Source: Clostridia bacterium
Lineage (GTDB): Bacteria > Bacillota > Clostridia > Oscillospirales > CAG-272
Assembly: GCA_017415485.1 (NCBI GenBank)
Contig: JAFQGP010000070.1
Location: 1 to 35,595 of the forward strand
Length of the DNA stretch: 35,595 bases
Reading direction: 5' to 3'
Position numbers and translations under genes: made by a program
The notes under the pieces: model-generated
What the model was told of the DNA's origin: nothing
The model's input: the letters and a program-made list of their open reading frames with translations, nothing else
The model's database searches: none
Shown: one piece after another, positions 8,404 to 16,883 of the stretch
Layout of the letters: each line of letters starts with the position of its first letter
Position numbering within the stretch: the stretch's first letter is position 1

Positions 8404-9843
8404 ATGAAAAAGACTTACGTAACCTCTATGCCGAATCATATCGGTGCGTTCCTCAAAGCCAGCCGTTGCTTTTGCGAGCTCGGAATAAACATAACTCGCG
8501 TCAGCTATAACAAGGCAGTCGATTCACATAAGCTGTTTATCGACGCCGAAGGCACCGAGGAACAGTTGAAAAAAGCCGACATCGAACTTGAAAAGATCGG
8601 ATATCTGCAAGACAGCGTCAAGGGAACGAGCGTTGTGCTGATAGAATTCCGCCTGGCGGACGTTCCCGGAAGCGTTACCGATGTGCTCACACTCATCAAT
8701 GATTTCAATTTCAATATATCCTATATCAGCTCCCAGGAAAACGGCTCGGATTATCAATATTTCAAAATGGGGCTCTACGTTGAGGATACGCAAAAAATCG
8801 CCGAATTTTTAAAAGAAGCAGAAAAGCTGTGCAAGGTTCGGGTCATTGATTACAACAGCTCAAAAAAGGTCTATGACAACAGCATCTTTTACAGCACCTA
8901 CGTTATGGGCCTGACAAAAGCCACCGGGCTTTCGGATGACATCGGGCGCGAGCTCTTGGTTCACGTGAATCTTGCAATGCAAACACTCGACGAAAACGGT
9001 CTCTCGCCCTACCGCACTTTCGACAGCATCAGCAAATTTGCGGAATTGCTCGGCGCGGGCAAGGGCAGATCCTTCGAGCCGAGGATAAGTTCTCACAAAA
9101 TAACCGACAACACCGAGATAATCCTCATCGAACCGCCCTGCGGAAGCAATACTATGATAATCGCGAGCCGCGGCAAGTACCTTTTCGTTGACAGCGGATA
9201 TGCATGCTACAAAGATGAAATGCTCGAGCTGTTCCATAAGCTCATCCCCGATTTTGACAGTATTGAAAAAACGGTCCTCATCACCCATGCCGACGTCGAC
9301 CATTGCGGCCTTTTGCCCTTGTTCGACAAAATCATAGCAGGGCACAAAACCGCACGCTGTCTCGAAAACGAATTTCTCGGAAAGAACGGCTACCGCGATG
9401 AAAATCCTCTGCACCGCCCCTATATCAATATTTGCAAAATGTTGACCTCATATAAGGCAGTCGATCCGAATAAGATCGAGGCTATGTGGAATAATAACGA
9501 CGAGCTGACCGAACCGCTTACACAGATCGGATTTTTCGATTATGAGGAGCTCCATTTCGAGGTATACGAAGGCAAGGGCGGACATCTGCCGGGTGAGATC
9601 GTGCTGATCGATTACACTCATCACCTTGCTTTCACGGGCGATATCTATATCAATATGCGCGGAATGACCAAGGAGCAGGCGGAGTATAACCAATACGCCC
9701 CCATCCTTATGACTTCGGTGGACACGGATCCCAAGCTGTGTGCAGAGGAACGCAAGGCTATCCTCGGCCGACTCGGTGTCGGGCAGTGGCAGATCTTCGG
9801 TGCTCACGGATTCAAAAAGGACTACTCGGTCAATTTTCAGTAA
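8404..9843 (+). CDS. ACT-domain / metallo-beta-lactamase-fold fusion protein
   Basis: A 479-aa protein with two tandem ACT-like segments (about residues 1-70 and 75-150; the second contains L-A-D-V-P-G-S, the typical ACT ligand loop). A linker follows, then an MBL-fold hydrolase domain from about 228 to 479. MBL metal ligands are seen as T-H-A-D-V-D-H (294-300; the middle His of H-x-H-x-D-H is Asp), G-G-H-L-P-G (392-397), T-G-D (411-413) and G-A-H-G (466-469). ACT domains usually bind amino acids and control the enzyme they are attached to, so leucine or a relative may gate the hydrolase. A thioesterase-like role on acyl-CoA is one possibility, but this is inference. Last gene of the Leu T-box unit, 40 bp after the amidohydrolase; no terminator is seen before the next promoter. 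Confidence 0.8.
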   Translation: MKKTYVTSMPNHIGAFLKASRCFCELGINITRVSYNKAVDSHKLFIDAEGTEEQLKKADIELEKIGYLQDSVKGTSVVLIEFRLADVPGSVTDVLTLINDFNFNISYISSQENGSDYQYFKMGLYVEDTQKIAEFLKEAEKLCKVRVIDYNSSKKVYDNSIFYSTYVMGLTKATGLSDDIGRELLVHVNLAMQTLDENGLSPYRTFDSISKFAELLGAGKGRSFEPRISSHKITDNTEIILIEPPCGSNTMIIASRGKYLFVDSGYACYKDEMLELFHKLIPDFDSIEKTVLITHADVDHCGLLPLFDKIIAGHKTARCLENEFLGKNGYRDENPLHRPYINICKMLTSYKAVDPNKIEAMWNNNDELTEPLTQIGFFDYEELHFEVYEGKGGHLPGEIVLIDYTHHLAFTGDIYINMRGMTKEQAEYNQYAPILMTSVDTDPKLCAEERKAILGRLGVGQWQIFGAHGFKKDYSVNFQ

Positions 9844-9901
9844 GACAAGTGAAGAAGAACGAGAAAGCACAAAAAAGTTTGGATTTTTTATTAAAAAACT
9901 A

Positions 9902-9930
9902 TTGACAAACTCGTTTTTCTGTGCTATAAT
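9902..9930 (+). promoter_or_regulatory. Vegetative promoter of the isoleucine-type T-box unit
   Basis: TTGACA at 9902-9907, 17-bp spacer and TATAAT at 9925-9930 with TGC before the -10. The -35 start (TTGACAAA) and the -10 region (GTGCTATAAT) match the promoter at 3343-3371. Confidence 0.9.
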
Positions 9931-9936
9931 TTTAAA

Positions 9937-10217
9937 AAATTTGAATATCACAAAAAACGACTGCGATGAAGACGGTCGGTGCGCAAGGCTTGCAGAGAGT
10001 TGTCGGTAGGTGTAAGACAACAGCGGAACGCCCCAATGACTATCACTTCTGAGTCGAAGGACCGAACGGCGAAAGCCCAGTAGACTCCTTCCGTAATGCT
10101 GCGTAAAGGCAAAGGACTTGTCAGAGTCCGGAAAGTGACGGAATCTTTTCCGTAATTTGAGTGGTACCGCGGGTTAATAACTCGTCTCAAAGGTTTCTTT
10201 TGAGGCGAGTTTTTTGT
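9937..10217 (+). ncRNA. T-box leader, probable tRNA-Ile sensor (AUC specifier)
   Basis: Stem I base CGACT/AGTCG (9958-9962 with 10052-10056), AGAGAG motif (9994-9999), distal helix GTTGTC/GACAAC (9999-10004 with 10016-10021) around a GGUAGGUG-like loop, and the T-box sequence TGGTACCGCG (10162-10171). The specifier is read as AUC at 10042-10044, followed by A, five bases and GAG, the same spacing as in the leader at 3378. AUC indicates isoleucine. The one-base-shifted alternatives (UAU, UCA) fit the spacing less well. The leader should raise expression of the gene at 10262 when tRNA-Ile is uncharged. Confidence 0.88.
10179..10216 (+). terminator. T-box regulated terminator (Ile unit)
   Basis: A stem of about 12 bp (ACTCGTCTCAAA with TTTGAGGCGAGT, one wobble) is followed by TTTTTTG. 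It sits 7 nt past the T-box sequence and 45 nt before the start codon at 10262. Confidence 0.9.
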
Positions 10218-10261
10218 TTTATTCAAATCAGTAATCAAATCCAAAGAAGGAGACAAAAACA

Positions 10262-12562
10262 ATGGATTACAGTTTGAAAGAAGTTGCAGGCAGAATAAAG
10301 GACCTGCGCGAAGCAAAGGGATTCACACCGGCAGAGCTTGCAAAGCTTACCGGCGTATCGCTTGAGGACTATCTCGTTCTCGAAAAGGGTGAGACCGATT
10401 TCAGCTTCACCTTCATTTACAAATGCGCAAAAGCCTGCGGAGTCGAGGTCGTTGACCTTCTTGAGGGACGAAGCTCGACCCTCACCTCTTTCGCCATCAC
10501 CCGCCGCGGCGAGGGTCTTAAGATCCTCAAGCAGCACGGAGTTGAATATAACAACCTCGCGCCCAAATTCAAAGAAAAGCTCGCAGAGCCCTTCCTTGTC
10601 AAGTTCCCCTATCTTCCCGAGGAACAGAATGCTCCCATAAAGCTCAACTCGCATAACGGACAGGAATTTGACGTTATCGTCAAGGGCTCCTTAAAAGTTC
10701 AGGTCGGAAACCACGTTGATATCCTGAACGAGGGTGACTCGATATTCTATAATTCCCTCATCCCCCACGGTATGATCGCAGTCAGCGAGGGAGGATGCGA
10801 ATTCCACGCCGTAGTCCTCAACCCGCAGGACGGTCAGGTCAGCGAGGAATACCCCGAGGTTCCCTTCACCCACAAGGAGGCGGTCGAAAAGGAAGAAAGC
10901 ACCGCTACGGTTGCCGACAACTTCATCACTTCCACCTATGACGAAGAAGGCGTCTTCAACGGGATCTCCTTCAAAAACGACGATAAATTCAATTTCGCCT
11001 TCGACTGCGTTGACGAGATCGCAAAAAAGAGCCCCGACAAGCTTGCAATGCTTTGGGTAGCAAACGACAAGAGCGAGCGCAGATTCACCTTTAGCGATAT
11101 GAAGAAATATTCGGCAAAGACAGCCAATTATTTCGAATCGCTCGGCATCAAGAAGGGCGACACCGTAATGCTCGTGCTCAAGCGTCACTATCAGTTCTGG
11201 TTCTGTATGCTTGCGCTTCACAAGATCGGCGCGATCGCGATCCCTGCGACCAATCAGCTCGTCGAGCACGATTTCGAATACAGATACAAGGCTGCGGGAG
11301 TCAAGGCTATCGTCTGCACCGCGGACGGCGAGGTTTCGACCGAAGCCGAAAAGGCTGCAGCGGGCTTCCCCGGAATGCTCAAGATCCTGGTTGGAGGTAA
11401 AAAAGAGGGTTGGAACGACTTCAATGTTGAAATGGAGCGCTTCAGCACCCACTATTACCGCACCGAAAGCACTCCCTGCGGCAGCGACCCGATGCTTATG
11501 CTCTTCACCTCGGGCACCACGGGATATCCCCGCATAGCAACGCACTCCTACAAATACGCACTCGGTCATTATCCCACGGCAAAGCATTGGCACAACGTCG
11601 ATCCGAACGGTCTGCACTTCACGATCTCGGATACCGGCTGGGGCAAGGCTCTTTGGGGCAAGCTTTACGGTCAGTGGCTCTGCGAGGCGGCTACCTTCAC
11701 CTATGACTTCGACAGATTCCACTCCGAGGACATTCTGCCGATGTTCGCAAAATACAATATCACCACCTTCTGCGCACCGCCCACTATGTACCGCTTCTTC
11801 ATAAAGGAGGATCTCTCGAAATACGACCTTTCCTCGATCAAGTACGCGACAACGGCAGGCGAGGCGCTCAACCCCGAGGTCTTCAACCGCTTCAAGGAAG
11901 CAACCGGACTGACCATCATGGAAGGCTTCGGACAGACCGAGACCACCCTTTCGATCGCAAACTTTGTCGGCTCGACTCCCAAGATCGGATCTATGGGCAA
12001 GCCCAGCCCGCTTTACGACGTTGTTGTTCTTGATCCCGACGGAAACGAGTGCAACACGGGTGACACGGGTGAGATCTGCATCCGCACCAAGGATCACGTT
12101 CCCTGCGGACTCTTCATCGGCTACTATCTCGATGAAGAAAAGACTCACGAGGCTTGGCACGACGGCTACTATCACACCGGCGACCAGGCAACGATGGACG
12201 AGGACGGCTACCTCTGGTACGTCGGTCGTATCGACGACGTCATCAAGTCCTCCGGCTACCGCATCGGCCCGTTCGAGATCGAAAGCGTCATCATGGAGCT
12301 TCCCTACGTTCTTGAATGCGCGGTCACTCCCGTTCCCGACGAGGTACGCGGTCAGATCGTCAAGGCAACGATCGTCCTTGTAAAGGGCAAGGAAGGCAAC
12401 GACGCGCTCAAGAAGGAGATCCAGGATTACGTCAAGACCCACACCGCTCCCTATAAGTACCCCAGAATCGTCGAATTCGTAGACGAGCTTCCCAAGACCA
12501 TCAGCGGCAAGGTAAGACGTGTCGAGATCCGCAAAAATGACCTTGCAAAACTGAATAAATAA
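10262..12562 (+). CDS. HTH-cupin-acyl-CoA ligase (ACSM/butyryl-CoA synthetase-like)
   Basis: A 766-aa three-part protein. Residues 5-70 are an XRE-type helix-turn-helix, about 100-190 a cupin ligand-binding barrel (F-D-V-I-V-K-G and I-P-H-G-M), and 220-766 an AMP-forming acyl-CoA ligase. Ligase motifs are T-S-G-T-T-G (416-421), G-F-G-Q-T-E (555-560), H-T-G-D (638-641), G-R-I-D-D-V-I-K-S-S-G-Y-R (655-667) and the acyl-adenylation Lys750 in S-G-K. The ligase is closest in type to the medium-chain/butyrate family that activates short and branched acids. With an isoleucine-type T-box in front, 2-methylbutyrate is a reasonable substrate guess (inference). The HTH-cupin part resembles stand-alone regulators of the SutR/PuuR type, so the enzyme may also bind DNA. 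Start: ATG after GAAGGAG. It is followed by a strong terminator. Confidence 0.87.
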   Translation: MDYSLKEVAGRIKDLREAKGFTPAELAKLTGVSLEDYLVLEKGETDFSFTFIYKCAKACGVEVVDLLEGRSSTLTSFAITRRGEGLKILKQHGVEYNNLAPKFKEKLAEPFLVKFPYLPEEQNAPIKLNSHNGQEFDVIVKGSLKVQVGNHVDILNEGDSIFYNSLIPHGMIAVSEGGCEFHAVVLNPQDGQVSEEYPEVPFTHKEAVEKEESTATVADNFITSTYDEEGVFNGISFKNDDKFNFAFDCVDEIAKKSPDKLAMLWVANDKSERRFTFSDMKKYSAKTANYFESLGIKKGDTVMLVLKRHYQFWFCMLALHKIGAIAIPATNQLVEHDFEYRYKAAGVKAIVCTADGEVSTEAEKAAAGFPGMLKILVGGKKEGWNDFNVEMERFSTHYYRTESTPCGSDPMLMLFTSGTTGYPRIATHSYKYALGHYPTAKHWHNVDPNGLHFTISDTGWGKALWGKLYGQWLCEAATFTYDFDRFHSEDILPMFAKYNITTFCAPPTMYRFFIKEDLSKYDLSSIKYATTAGEALNPEVFNRFKEATGLTIMEGFGQTETTLSIANFVGSTPKIGSMGKPSPLYDVVVLDPDGNECNTGDTGEICIRTKDHVPCGLFIGYYLDEEKTHEAWHDGYYHTGDQATMDEDGYLWYVGRIDDVIKSSGYRIGPFEIESVIMELPYVLECAVTPVPDEVRGQIVKATIVLVKGKEGNDALKKEIQDYVKTHTAPYKYPRIVEFVDELPKTISGKVRRVEIRKNDLAKLNK

Positions 12563-12570
12563 CAATTATA

Positions 12571-12615
12571 AAACTCAATCGCCTCCGCAAATTCGCGGAG
12601 GCGATTGAGTTTTTA
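12571..12615. terminator. Bidirectional terminator between convergent genes
   Basis: A perfect 18-bp stem (12571-12588 with 12595-12612) with a 6-nt loop AAATTC and T-runs on both strands. It ends the ligase gene on the plus strand and sits against the stop codon of the minus-strand gene at 12613. Confidence 0.95.
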
Positions 12616-13449
12616 TGCTTCGTCGGGACAACAGGGGGTGAAATCGGTATCTATATAGTTGGCAATAAAACGTGCGCGATAGGTGCGGTCGGCGCAAGGA
12701 GGAAGAGGGTTGTCGGGCAGCTCGGGGATGACGAATGTGACGCAATTGATGTTGACGTCACGGCAGACCTCGCCCGTAAACGCGGGGACTGTCAGCACCT
12801 TCATTCCTCTGCCGAGCTCGTTGCCCTCGTCATCGACCTCGTTGAGGATCACGGCAAGTGCGACTCTTCTGCCGGGGCAGACCTCGCGTAGGACTGCGCT
12901 CACGCGCACGATCCTGCCAAAGCCCTCAATGCAAATGTCGCCCGCATCGAATTCGATGCTGTCGGTACAACCGGGTGCGGTGAGATCGACGGGCTCGGCA
13001 CATCTGCCCTCGCAGAAATTGATGCCACAATCGACCGTAATGGTGGGTGAGGGGAAGGTCGCGGTGCCGCCCTCGGCATCATCGTAACTCGAACTCTCGT
13101 TGACCTCCACCGTACCCGAACAGGGACCGATGTGCTGAACGGTAAACTCAAGAGTCGCGGTCTCGGTAGCGGTCTCGGCAAGCGAATCTATCGTCCAAAC
13201 AACGTTGTTCGAATTGCTGAGCGTCGCAGTTCCTCTTGTGGGCGAGGAAAGACCCGTTATGCGGAAACAGGGATTAACGATGTCGCTGACAACAATATTC
13301 GTCGCGCCCGCCACGGGGATCTCGGTACCGGGATTATCGGGATCGTCAATAAAATTCGGCTCAGCCGTGAGAGTCAGCGTAATGCTGAAGCTGCCCCCGC
13401 AAGCAATGCTGCCCGTGCTGAGTTCTTTGTTTGTAAAAATTATACCCAT
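12613..13449 (-). CDS. DUF11-like beta-sandwich protein, Cys-rich C-terminal half
   Basis: A 278-aa protein that I do not recognise by function. The first about 140 residues look like a DUF11/conserved-repeat beta-sandwich (many Thr/Ser, V-V-W-T-I-D, L-E-F-T-V-Q-H-I-G). The second half carries many Cys (C-G-I-N-F-C-E-G-R-C, C-T-D, C-P-G, C-R-D-V-N-I-N-C and the C-terminal C-C-P). There is no signal peptide or anchor, so it is probably cytosolic or a spore or surface component exported in another way. The start at 13449 (M-G-I-I-F) has AGAAAGG 10 nt upstream; upstream in-frame ATGs lack a good site. It lies 68 bp downstream of the MMPL transporter gene on the same strand. The start codon falls inside an inverted repeat (13441-13504). 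Confidence 0.6.
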   Translation of the reverse strand: MGIIFTNKELSTGSIACGGSFSITLTLTAEPNFIDDPDNPGTEIPVAGATNIVVSDIVNPCFRITGLSSPTRGTATLSNSNNVVWTIDSLAETATETATLEFTVQHIGPCSGTVEVNESSSYDDAEGGTATFPSPTITVDCGINFCEGRCAEPVDLTAPGCTDSIEFDAGDICIEGFGRIVRVSAVLREVCPGRRVALAVILNEVDDEGNELGRGMKVLTVPAFTGEVCRDVNINCVTFVIPELPDNPLPPCADRTYRARFIANYIDTDFTPCCPDEA

Positions 13450-13504
13450 ATCTTTCATTCCTTTCTGTGATACTACAGACAGTGTATGCAAAGATATGGG
13501 TATA
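13441..13504 (-). promoter_or_regulatory. Inverted repeat that sequesters the start codon at 13449
   Basis: A perfect 15-bp inverted repeat: 13441-13455 (TATACCCATATCTTT) and 13490-13504 (its complement), separated by 34 nt. On the minus-strand mRNA the 3' arm contains the AUG and second codon of the DUF11-like gene, and the loop contains its Shine-Dalgarno. ATTTTT follows the 3' arm, so it could also act as a weak terminator after the transporter gene. Confidence 0.55.
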
Positions 13505-13517
13505 TGTGAAAGATTAT

Positions 13518-16500
13518 TTACTGTTTTTTGCTCTTCATGGAAAGCTTGAGGATGAATCCGTCAAGCAGGTAGAGCACAGAGGGCAGAACGAGGGTTATCA
13601 TGACGATGGAGACCAGCGTTCCCTTGCCGAGAAGGATTCCGACCGAGGAGATCGAGGTCTGGCTTGCTACAAATCCGACAACAAATCCGCAGATCGTGAG
13701 GATAAGTCCCGAGGTGAAAACGGTGGGCATAGCCGCCGCAACCGACTTGTAAAGCGCTTCCTTCTTATCAAGAGTTACTCTGAATCCGATATAATTCGTC
13801 GACATAAGGATACCGTAGTCGATCGTTGCGCCCATCAGGATGCAGATGGCAACGATATAGCTCATAAAGAACATAGGACCCGAAATGAGCGACATCGACA
13901 TACAGATCCAGATCGCGCCCTGAATTACGGTAACAAGTACAACAGGCAGCGAGACCGAACGGAACACGATCATTACGATGAGGAAGATGGAAACGATGGT
14001 GAAGATGCTGATGAAGGTATTATCCTTATCAAACACCACCTGCTGCTCATAGGTGGAGACCATCTCGCCCGCAACGTGAGCACCGTCGCCGAAGACATCC
14101 TTGACGTTGCTTATAAGATACTCAACGAACTTCGAGGATTCCTCGCTTTCATTGGGCAGATCAACCGAGAGAAGCATACGGGAATAATTCTCGCTGACGA
14201 AGAGATCTGTGCCGCTTTCAATGCTTTCCTGAGCTGCGGTGACCTTTTCGCGGTGTGCCGCAGTCATCTTGGACTTGAGAAGCGCGTGTGAATCCATCTT
14301 CTCGGTCACAAATGCAAGAAGCTCCTTTGCACCGACCGCGTCGGTCAAAGCAAGGTCGTTTGCCAATGCATACTTGATGTAAATGCCCGATATCAGGTCA
14401 GCACCGAGCTCGGCATCGCTTGAAATGCTCTTGACATTTGCAAGAAGCGTCTCGATCATTGCCGCCATAGCGTTGAAATCATAGGTGTTTGTATCGGCAA
14501 GGAACTTGGCAGCCACACCAAGATCGCTGAGCTTTGCTTTTCCGTCTTCCGAAAGCTGGGATGCCACGATGGCGTTGGTTTCGCTTTCCTTGATAATGAA
14601 CTCAACGAAGGTCTTGCCCAAAACAGGCTTAACGGGGATCGTCTTCTGCTGGTTGAAATACATAATGTAGATCTGCTGAATAGCGTCGTTGAGATCGCCG
14701 AGAGCGGGAGTGCTGCCGGTGAGCGCAGTCGTGATCTGCGCGAGAGCGGGAAGGAACTGCTCATAGGAGTATTTTGCCTTTACCGCGGCATATGCGGCGC
14801 CGTAGTTCCTGATAGTTGCAACGGCATTCGCATCGGTGATCTGCTTCTGATCGATGAGGAAGTTCATAAGATCAAGGAAGGGGATGGTTTCCTGCTCTGC
14901 CTGACCTTTCGAGAGGAAATAGCCCGACCATATCTTCGCGGTAGTAAACTCATCAAAGATCACGCCTGCGGTTGAGAACATATAGCCCTGGAACTGCGCC
15001 TTTGTGAGGGGAGTTTCCATATTCTTGTTGAGCTCCTTGATACCCTCGGAAAGAGCGTTGAGGTTGCCCACAGTCTGTGCGTCGAACATACCCGCAAGAG
15101 CCTCCTGCTTTGAAGCCGCGAGCATATAATTGAGCATAGTTTCGAAATCGACCGACTTATCGGCGATACCGTCATAGAAATAGAGGCCGTACATCTGATC
15201 GATCGCGAAGGAGCTCAGCGACATACCCGACATTGAAGCAGAGGTCGCAAGATTATAAAACTCCTCTGCGGTGTGCTCACCGCTCATAAGCTGATCGATA
15301 ACGAGCATCATACCGATGGTCTTGGTCATATTCTCGTCGGCAAAGGCCTTGCCGTCGGGATCCTCGGTGATGAGAGTATACGCATATTTCACAAAATCCA
15401 TGGGAGAAAGCTTCAAAGCGGAGCTGTCACCATAGAGGTGGTACATCGTCAGAAGCATTTTAACGTCATTTTCGGGCAGACCCATGGTTTGAGCAGCCAG
15501 CTCGACGTCATAAAGTGCCCCGACGGTATTGCTATACGCGGTGTAACCCTTCAGCGCAAGCTTGCCGTCTGCGGTCTTGTATGTATTGAGGCGGTCGGCA
15601 AGAACTTTTTCATTTGCAAGGGTATCCGCACCGCTCGGGTAGACCACAACAACGGTATTATTCTGTCCGAAGGTATCGGAGATCACGCGGTTGGCGTTTT
15701 TGCTGTCGGTGAAGGAATAGGTGTTTCCAAACTGCAAAGTACCGCAAACGATGATAAGAGCGAGCGCGACGGGAACGACCGCCTTGCACGCCTTGAATGC
15801 TGCCTTGCAGAAAATTTTGCCCTTCAGCTCAAGCGCGGGCTTTTCGGTCTTGCTCATCAGCTTGTCGAAGATGAGAAGAAGCACGGGGAGAAGGGTGAGC
15901 GAGGTGATCGCGGAGATCGCAATACCCTTCATAAGCACGATACCGATGTCAAATCCGATCTTGAAGCTCATAAAGAGCAGAGCAAGCAGACCCGCGATGG
16001 TGGTGAGAGCACTTGCAGATACGGGCTTGATGACTTCTTTGACAGCCTTTGCCATAGCCACACCGTGATCTTCCTCGGTCTCCTTGAGCGCACGGTAGCT
16101 GTGCAGAAGCACGATGCTGTAGTCAATGGAAAGCGCAAGCTGAAGGATCGCGGAAACCGCGTTGGTGATATAGGAGATCTCACCAAAGATCGCATTGGTT
16201 CCCATATTGAGAAGGACCGCAACGCCGGAGGCTGCAAGCAGAATCAAGGGTTCAAACCAGGATTTCGAAGTGAGGAGCATAATGATGCAGGTCAGAATGA
16301 GAGAGATCGCAAGAATGAAGGGGATCTCGCTTTCGATCGCCTCTCTCAGCTTTGCCTTTTCTATAACCGCACCGCCGTAATTGGTCTTACCCTCAAATTC
16401 AGTGTCGAGTGCCTCGCGGATATCCTCGACTGCCTCGGCGGCAACCTCGGAATATTCATCACCTGCAAGAAGGACAACGAACAGCGCGTTGCCGTCCTTG

Positions 16501-16805
16501 TAGTAGCCCTCGTCGCTTTCGTTGAAGTTTACCGTCAACACGTTCGGGACGTCCTTAAGAGTATTGACAACTTCCTTTGCCGTGGAAACGTCAATATCCT
16601 CGATCATAACCTGGATATTGCCGGTCATACCGAATTCTTTCTCGATAATATCAAGAGAGATCTTCGTTTCCGTGCTGTCATCGAGATAGTTGGATATGTT
16701 GTAATTGATCGCAACTCTGCCCATAAACACCACCGAAAGAACGGCGGCAACAAGAAAGGCAACGAGTATGATCAGTTTTCTTGCTTTGCCGAAGCCTTGT
16801 TTCAT
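13518..16805 (-). CDS. MMPL/RND-family transporter
   Basis: A 1095-aa polytopic membrane protein of the RND superfamily, MMPL type (as in YdfJ and mycobacterial MmpL). One helix lies at about 11-29, followed by an outside domain (30-155), a bundle of five helices (about 160-315), one helix near 340-360, a very large outside domain (about 360-900) and a second five-helix bundle to the C-terminus. Both halves have the expected S-A-L-T-T-I-A-G-L-L-A-L-L-F-M and T-I-D-Y-G-I-L-M-like segments. The family exports lipids, peptides or drugs using the proton gradient. It lies 78 bp after the MATE gene on the same strand, so the two are probably one unit. Nothing shows the substrate. Confidence 0.88.
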   Translation of the reverse strand: MKQGFGKARKLIILVAFLVAAVLSVVFMGRVAINYNISNYLDDSTETKISLDIIEKEFGMTGNIQVMIEDIDVSTAKEVVNTLKDVPNVLTVNFNESDEGYYKDGNALFVVLLAGDEYSEVAAEAVEDIREALDTEFEGKTNYGGAVIEKAKLREAIESEIPFILAISLILTCIIMLLTSKSWFEPLILLAASGVAVLLNMGTNAIFGEISYITNAVSAILQLALSIDYSIVLLHSYRALKETEEDHGVAMAKAVKEVIKPVSASALTTIAGLLALLFMSFKIGFDIGIVLMKGIAISAITSLTLLPVLLLIFDKLMSKTEKPALELKGKIFCKAAFKACKAVVPVALALIIVCGTLQFGNTYSFTDSKNANRVISDTFGQNNTVVVVYPSGADTLANEKVLADRLNTYKTADGKLALKGYTAYSNTVGALYDVELAAQTMGLPENDVKMLLTMYHLYGDSSALKLSPMDFVKYAYTLITEDPDGKAFADENMTKTIGMMLVIDQLMSGEHTAEEFYNLATSASMSGMSLSSFAIDQMYGLYFYDGIADKSVDFETMLNYMLAASKQEALAGMFDAQTVGNLNALSEGIKELNKNMETPLTKAQFQGYMFSTAGVIFDEFTTAKIWSGYFLSKGQAEQETIPFLDLMNFLIDQKQITDANAVATIRNYGAAYAAVKAKYSYEQFLPALAQITTALTGSTPALGDLNDAIQQIYIMYFNQQKTIPVKPVLGKTFVEFIIKESETNAIVASQLSEDGKAKLSDLGVAAKFLADTNTYDFNAMAAMIETLLANVKSISSDAELGADLISGIYIKYALANDLALTDAVGAKELLAFVTEKMDSHALLKSKMTAAHREKVTAAQESIESGTDLFVSENYSRMLLSVDLPNESEESSKFVEYLISNVKDVFGDGAHVAGEMVSTYEQQVVFDKDNTFISIFTIVSIFLIVMIVFRSVSLPVVLVTVIQGAIWICMSMSLISGPMFFMSYIVAICILMGATIDYGILMSTNYIGFRVTLDKKEALYKSVAAAMPTVFTSGLILTICGFVVGFVASQTSISSVGILLGKGTLVSIVMITLVLPSVLYLLDGFILKLSMKSKKQ

Positions 16806-16883
16806 TTTCTTTTTTCTCCAATCTAAAGTTTTAACAAATAATTATACAATACTAATATCAACTCAAACTAAATTAAAAGTAAA

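Noticed and set aside
10691-12565. Minus-strand open frame opposite the HTH-cupin-ligase gene
   Set aside because: Shadow frame without ribosome site; the plus-strand gene has complete ligase motifs.
15273-16826. Plus-strand open frame opposite the MMPL transporter
   Set aside because: Shadow frame; the translated product is hydrophilic and low in recognisable motifs.
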